Assembly: GCA_003175865.1 (NCBI GenBank)
Contig: PSRF01000030.1
Coordinates: 1-8,748 of the forward strand
Source of the DNA: Blastocatellia bacterium
GTDB lineage: Bacteria > Acidobacteriota > Blastocatellia > Pyrinomonadales > Pyrinomonadaceae
Reading direction: 5' to 3'
Length of the DNA: 8,748 nt
Translations under genes and position numbers: made by a program
Notes under the pieces: generated by a model
Seen by the model: the letters and a program-made list of their open reading frames with translations, nothing else
Database searches by the model: none
Told to the model about the DNA's origin: nothing
In this document: positions 6,280-8,748 of the stretch, one piece after another
How the letters are laid out: every line of letters starts with the position of its first letter
Numbering within the stretch: the first letter of the stretch is position 1

Positions 6280-8229
6280 ACCAAGATTCACACGCCGGAG
6301 CAGATCCTGAAACCTTGGGTCAGAACGAATGGGATCGAATCTTGGATCAACCTTCAGATAAACGAGCAACTCAGCGCGTTCCTTAAAGGCTTCCTCAAAC
6401 CACTTGAATGCTTCTTCTGTTTCGTGCAACTGGAGATAACTCAGCGCGAAATACTTCGGCAGGACATAGCCAGTCTTCGAGTCGCTCCTCAACATATCGA
6501 GTTCGGCCTGACAATAACCTTTCCAACCTGACTTAACATACGCTGATTTCAACGCTTCCAACTTTTCCTGCTTTACTCCGGCGAGCATATGATTCTTTAG
6601 GTACTCGTCGACGGCCTCTTTGTACATCCCTTTGATTTCATAAACCAATGCCAGTTTGTAGTGTGCATTAGAGAAGTCCGGATCCATTTCAATCGTGGCG
6701 TGCAATTGCTGAATTGCTCGGTCGTAGTCATGTGCACAAAAGAGGATCCAACCTTCGTTTGTGTTGATTATTAGTGAGACGGGATCTAACTCCTTCGCCA
6801 GTCGTATTTGTGCAAGAGCCTCATCCTGTTTCCCAATCGCTGAGAGATACATCGCGTACCAATGATGAGCAGTTGCATTGTTGGGATTGAGATCGATTGC
6901 TCGTTTGAATTCGGCTTCCGCGGCCGACCAGTTCCAATCGTAAACTTCATAAATCGTCCCGAGTGAAGCGTGTGCTTCTGACAGTGTGTCGTCAATCTTC
7001 AGAGCCATGAGTGCGGCGGCCTTGGCGTTTGGCATCGCTGTATTTGGCGCGATATCGCCGAACTGACTGAGCACGTTGTAACAATCGGCTATACCGGAAT
7101 AGGCAAGACTGTAATTTGGATCGACAGAAATTGCTTGTTCGAAGAAGTCAAGACCCTTGCGCATGCCGTCTCGAGTCCGTTTATTCCAAAAGTACCGACC
7201 CTTCAGATAAAGTTGGTAGGCATCAGGGTTGTGAGTGTAATTCCTTTCAACGAGGGATTGATTATCGCCGGCCAACTGTAAGTGCAGAGTGTTCAGAACA
7301 TCTTGCGCAAGTTCTGATTGGAGTAGTTGTACTTCGCTTGCTTTGCGTTCATAACGATCACCCCACAGGCGACTTCCATCACGAACGTCGACTAGTTCCG
7401 AAGTGATCAAAAGACTGTCACCTCGCTGAACCACTTGACCAGTTAGAACACCTTGTACATTTAACTCGCGGCCGACAGCTTGGGGGTCAATCTGTTTTCC
7501 CCTGAAACGATAAACAGAACTGCGCGCAATTATTTTTAGATTTGAGGCATGTGATAACCGGCGGATGATGTCTTCAGTGACACCATCGGAGAGATAGTCG
7601 AGCTCAGCATTGCCAGCATTTGAAAATGGCATGACCGCAATTGACTTGATCGGTTCCGCGGCAACTGTGCGACGCGAACTGCGGCTCACAAAGAAGAGTC
7701 CCATTGAGAGGACGATCATTCCGCCGATTGCAGCACCTACACGAATGGCAGTGTGGCGAAATCTGTTTGCCTGCGTCGGCGCTGGCAGCGATGTGACCGG
7801 AGCTGTGAGTGCTGTTAGGTTTGTATCTGTTTCATGCTCCTCTTCAACAATCCTCGCACGCACTCTTCTCTGAACGACCACATCGACAGACTCGTCCTGT
7901 GGTATCCGCGATATCGGTGCGATAAATCGGTACCCGAGTTTTGGAACCGTCTCAATGAACCGATGATCGCCCTTCTCATCACCCAGCGCTTTGCGAAGAG
8001 TCCAGATATTTCGGGCGAGATTCGATTCCTCAACAAAGACGTCCCCCCAAACCTCTTTCAACAATTCGTCCTTGGTAACCAACTGACCGTTTTTCTGTAC
8101 CAGCACGATCAGTGTTTCAAATGCCTTAGGCGTTAGTGAGACGAGTTCTCCGTTGTGCCGCAAGAGATGCTCGCTGGGCTCCAAACGGAACTCGCCAAAC
8201 TGATATGAAGCTTTGTCGGATTGATTCAT
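6277..8229 (-). CDS. Membrane-anchored transcriptional regulator: winged helix, TM, TolB-like domain, TPRs (CadC/OmpR-type)
   Basis: The product is 650 residues from the ATG at 8229. A TTG at 8274 would add 15 residues, but relatives start just before the YxFGxFRL strand, so ATG is preferred; no clear Shine-Dalgarno precedes it. Residues 9-104 are an OmpR/PhoB-type winged helix: FGEFRLEPSEHLLRHNGE, LTPKAFETL, ELLKEVWGD, RKALGD and the wing FIETVPKLGYRFIAPI. A charged linker follows, then one TM segment at ~161-181, so DNA binding is cytoplasmic and the rest periplasmic. Residues ~194-318 are the TolB/FlgO-like domain of this family (IAVMPFSN, DYLSDGVTEDII, ARSSVYRFRGK, VLTGQVVQRGD, RLWGDRY). 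About 335-620 holds TPR units, for example AEAEFKRAIDLNPNNATAHH. The C-terminus DPRFDPIRSDPRFQDLLRR is family-typical. There is no receiver domain or kinase partner, so it is a one-component sensor with unknown signal and targets. Its TAG stop lies inside the palindromic element. Confidence 0.9.
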   Translation of the reverse strand: MNQSDKASYQFGEFRLEPSEHLLRHNGELVSLTPKAFETLIVLVQKNGQLVTKDELLKEVWGDVFVEESNLARNIWTLRKALGDEKGDHRFIETVPKLGYRFIAPISRIPQDESVDVVVQRRVRARIVEEEHETDTNLTALTAPVTSLPAPTQANRFRHTAIRVGAAIGGMIVLSMGLFFVSRSSRRTVAAEPIKSIAVMPFSNAGNAELDYLSDGVTEDIIRRLSHASNLKIIARSSVYRFRGKQIDPQAVGRELNVQGVLTGQVVQRGDSLLITSELVDVRDGSRLWGDRYERKASEVQLLQSELAQDVLNTLHLQLAGDNQSLVERNYTHNPDAYQLYLKGRYFWNKRTRDGMRKGLDFFEQAISVDPNYSLAYSGIADCYNVLSQFGDIAPNTAMPNAKAAALMALKIDDTLSEAHASLGTIYEVYDWNWSAAEAEFKRAIDLNPNNATAHHWYAMYLSAIGKQDEALAQIRLAKELDPVSLIINTNEGWILFCAHDYDRAIQQLHATIEMDPDFSNAHYKLALVYEIKGMYKEAVDEYLKNHMLAGVKQEKLEALKSAYVKSGWKGYCQAELDMLRSDSKTGYVLPKYFALSYLQLHETEEAFKWFEEAFKERAELLVYLKVDPRFDPIRSDPRFQDLLRRVNLG

Positions 8230-8416
8230 AACCGGGCCGGAGAAATTTAGGAGAATTTCCGAAGAACTCTCCAAAGATTTTCTTTGAGGTCTGCGATTAG
8301 CTTCGCGGCCTGGGAGACAAAGAAAAAGATCGCACTGAGAAGCAGGGCGGATATGGAGCGCATTCTATTCCGAAGACGATGAGGCGGCAACGTTTTTGCG
8401 GACTGGTGGGAGGACC
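8230..8416. promoter_or_regulatory. Divergent control region with two short palindromes
   Basis: This 187-base gap separates the regulator (-) from the small HTH gene (+), so it must serve both directions unless either is read from afar. Near the regulator start are GAAATT (8242-8247) and AATTTC (8254-8259), inverted arms with a 6-nt spacer; the same stretch reads as a near direct repeat GGAGAAATTT/GGAGAATTT. A second palindrome is CAAAGA-TTT-TCTTTG at 8272-8286. Both are operator-sized and placed where autoregulation could act. No convincing sigma70 -35/-10 pair was found in either direction. Confidence 0.4.
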
Positions 8417-8662
8417 GTGAAAAAGCGAACCGAGATTCTGATCGAATTTGATGAATTTATGGTCATCAGTCACCGGGGAGGACAGGCTCATTACTCGTGT
8501 CCGGATTGTGGCTCGGAAGTTACGCTGCTGACGCCGGCCCAAGCTTCAGCTATTACCGGGATGAGCGTCCGGAGCGTGAATCAACGGGTTGAGGCAGGGA
8601 CCGCTCACTTTTTTGAGACTGCCACTGGAGTGTTGCTGGTGTGTGTTGAGTCTCTTCGTTGA
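8417..8662 (+). CDS. Small CPDC-motif protein with excisionase/MerR-like helix-turn-helix
   Basis: The product is 81 residues. I choose the GTG at 8417 because GGGAGG lies immediately upstream and the product then starts MKKRTEILIEFDEFMV, as I recall for similar Acidobacteriota proteins. The TTG at 8396 would add seven residues and lacks a ribosome site. The N-terminal beta part (~5-20) leads to SCPDC (C28, C31), a single CxxC that could be half of a zinc site or a redox pair; C76 is the only other Cys. Residues ~39-80 (TPAQASAITGMSVRSVNQRV, then HFFETATGVLLVCVESL) have the pattern of excisionase/MerR-type winged HTH domains. It is a likely DNA-binding or adaptor protein of unknown targets, too small for an effector domain. 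It is divergent from the TPR regulator, so the two may be linked in regulation. Confidence 0.75.
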   Translation: MKKRTEILIEFDEFMVISHRGGQAHYSCPDCGSEVTLLTPAQASAITGMSVRSVNQRVEAGTAHFFETATGVLLVCVESLR

Positions 8663-8676
8663 GAGTCAGCTTTTTT
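8647..8676 (+). terminator. Rho-independent terminator overlapping the small gene's stop
   Basis: TGAGTCTC (8647-8654) pairs with GAGAGTCA (8661-8668) over 8 positions with a single G-G mismatch, around the loop TTCGTT. Two further pairs outside (G8645-C8670 and a T-G wobble) extend the stem. Six T residues follow directly at 8671-8676. The TGA stop of the small HTH gene (8660-8662) lies inside the hairpin. Confidence 0.6.
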
Positions 8677-8689
8677 GTTAGTTGGTGGG

Positions 8690-8746
8690 AGTTCGTGGAT
8701 CGCTTATTTACACCACAGAAAAACGATCCAAGAAATCACACGAACT
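8690..8746. repeat. Interrupted inverted repeat at the window end
   Basis: AGTTCGTG (8690-8697) is the exact reverse complement of CACGAACT (8739-8746). Just inside, GGATCG (8697-8702) matches CGATCC (8724-8729), leaving a 21-nt loop and a 9-nt bulge on the right side only. It lies after the terminator in the final 86 bases, which hold no gene. It could be an operator or leader structure for the next gene; the sequence is cut, so no firm role can be given. Confidence 0.35.
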
Positions 8747-8748
8747 AA

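Noticed and set aside
6172..6531. 119-codon + strand ORF starting in the palindromic repeat
   Set aside because: It begins with repeat-derived residues (LGAQASSPAG) and then runs antisense to the well-supported regulator C-terminus.
8230..8274. TTG at 8274 as regulator start
   Set aside because: The extra 15 residues are not typical of the family, the codon overlaps a palindrome, and the ATG at 8229 sits right before the conserved winged-helix start.
1..8748. CRISPR array, tRNA or rRNA genes
   Set aside because: No regularly spaced direct repeats and no tRNA- or rRNA-like sequence were seen on either strand.

Overview
The window most likely comes from an Acidobacteriota genome, probably Blastocatellia. 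This is inferred from gene style, not from a marker gene. The clues are a winged-helix/TolB-like/TPR one-component regulator with the family-typical C-terminus (DPRFDPIRSDPRFQDLLRR), a small CPDC-plus-HTH protein, secreted proteins with GTxxLxxxAPxGG Ig-like repeats, and a DUF4214-type relic. Base composition looks close to balanced. No rRNA, tRNA or CRISPR array was seen.

Left part (2-5873, all + strand): four genes for exported proteins. Gene 1 enters from outside the window and encodes an outer-membrane beta-barrel-like protein ending in Phe-Phe. Gene 2 starts 9 bases later, with its Shine-Dalgarno overlapping the gene 1 stop, so the two look translationally coupled. It encodes a secreted protein with an unrecognised N-terminal part and a fibronectin-III-like C-terminal domain. 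After 100 bases, gene 3 encodes a secreted protein with a three-fold Cys-paired module followed by three Ig-like repeats. After a further gap, gene 4 encodes a secreted protein made of two copies of one unrecognised beta-rich domain. Together they look like a cell-surface or outer-membrane locus. Its job cannot be read from sequence alone.

Middle (5874-6279): a gene graveyard and a repeat. There is a decayed C-terminal DUF4214-like fragment with one frameshift in a G run and one in-frame stop. It is followed by a 121-bp element with perfect 44-nt inverted arms, each of which can fold into its own hairpin. The element is bounded by TA on both sides, and its right edge supplies the stop codon of the convergent regulator.

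Right part (6277-8748): a membrane-anchored regulator on the - strand (wHTH, one TM segment, TolB-like domain, TPRs). It is divergent from a small + strand gene for an 81-residue protein with a CPDC motif and an excisionase/MerR-like HTH, which has an intrinsic terminator overlapping its stop. The 187-base divergent gap holds two short palindromes that could be operators. The last 86 bases hold no gene.
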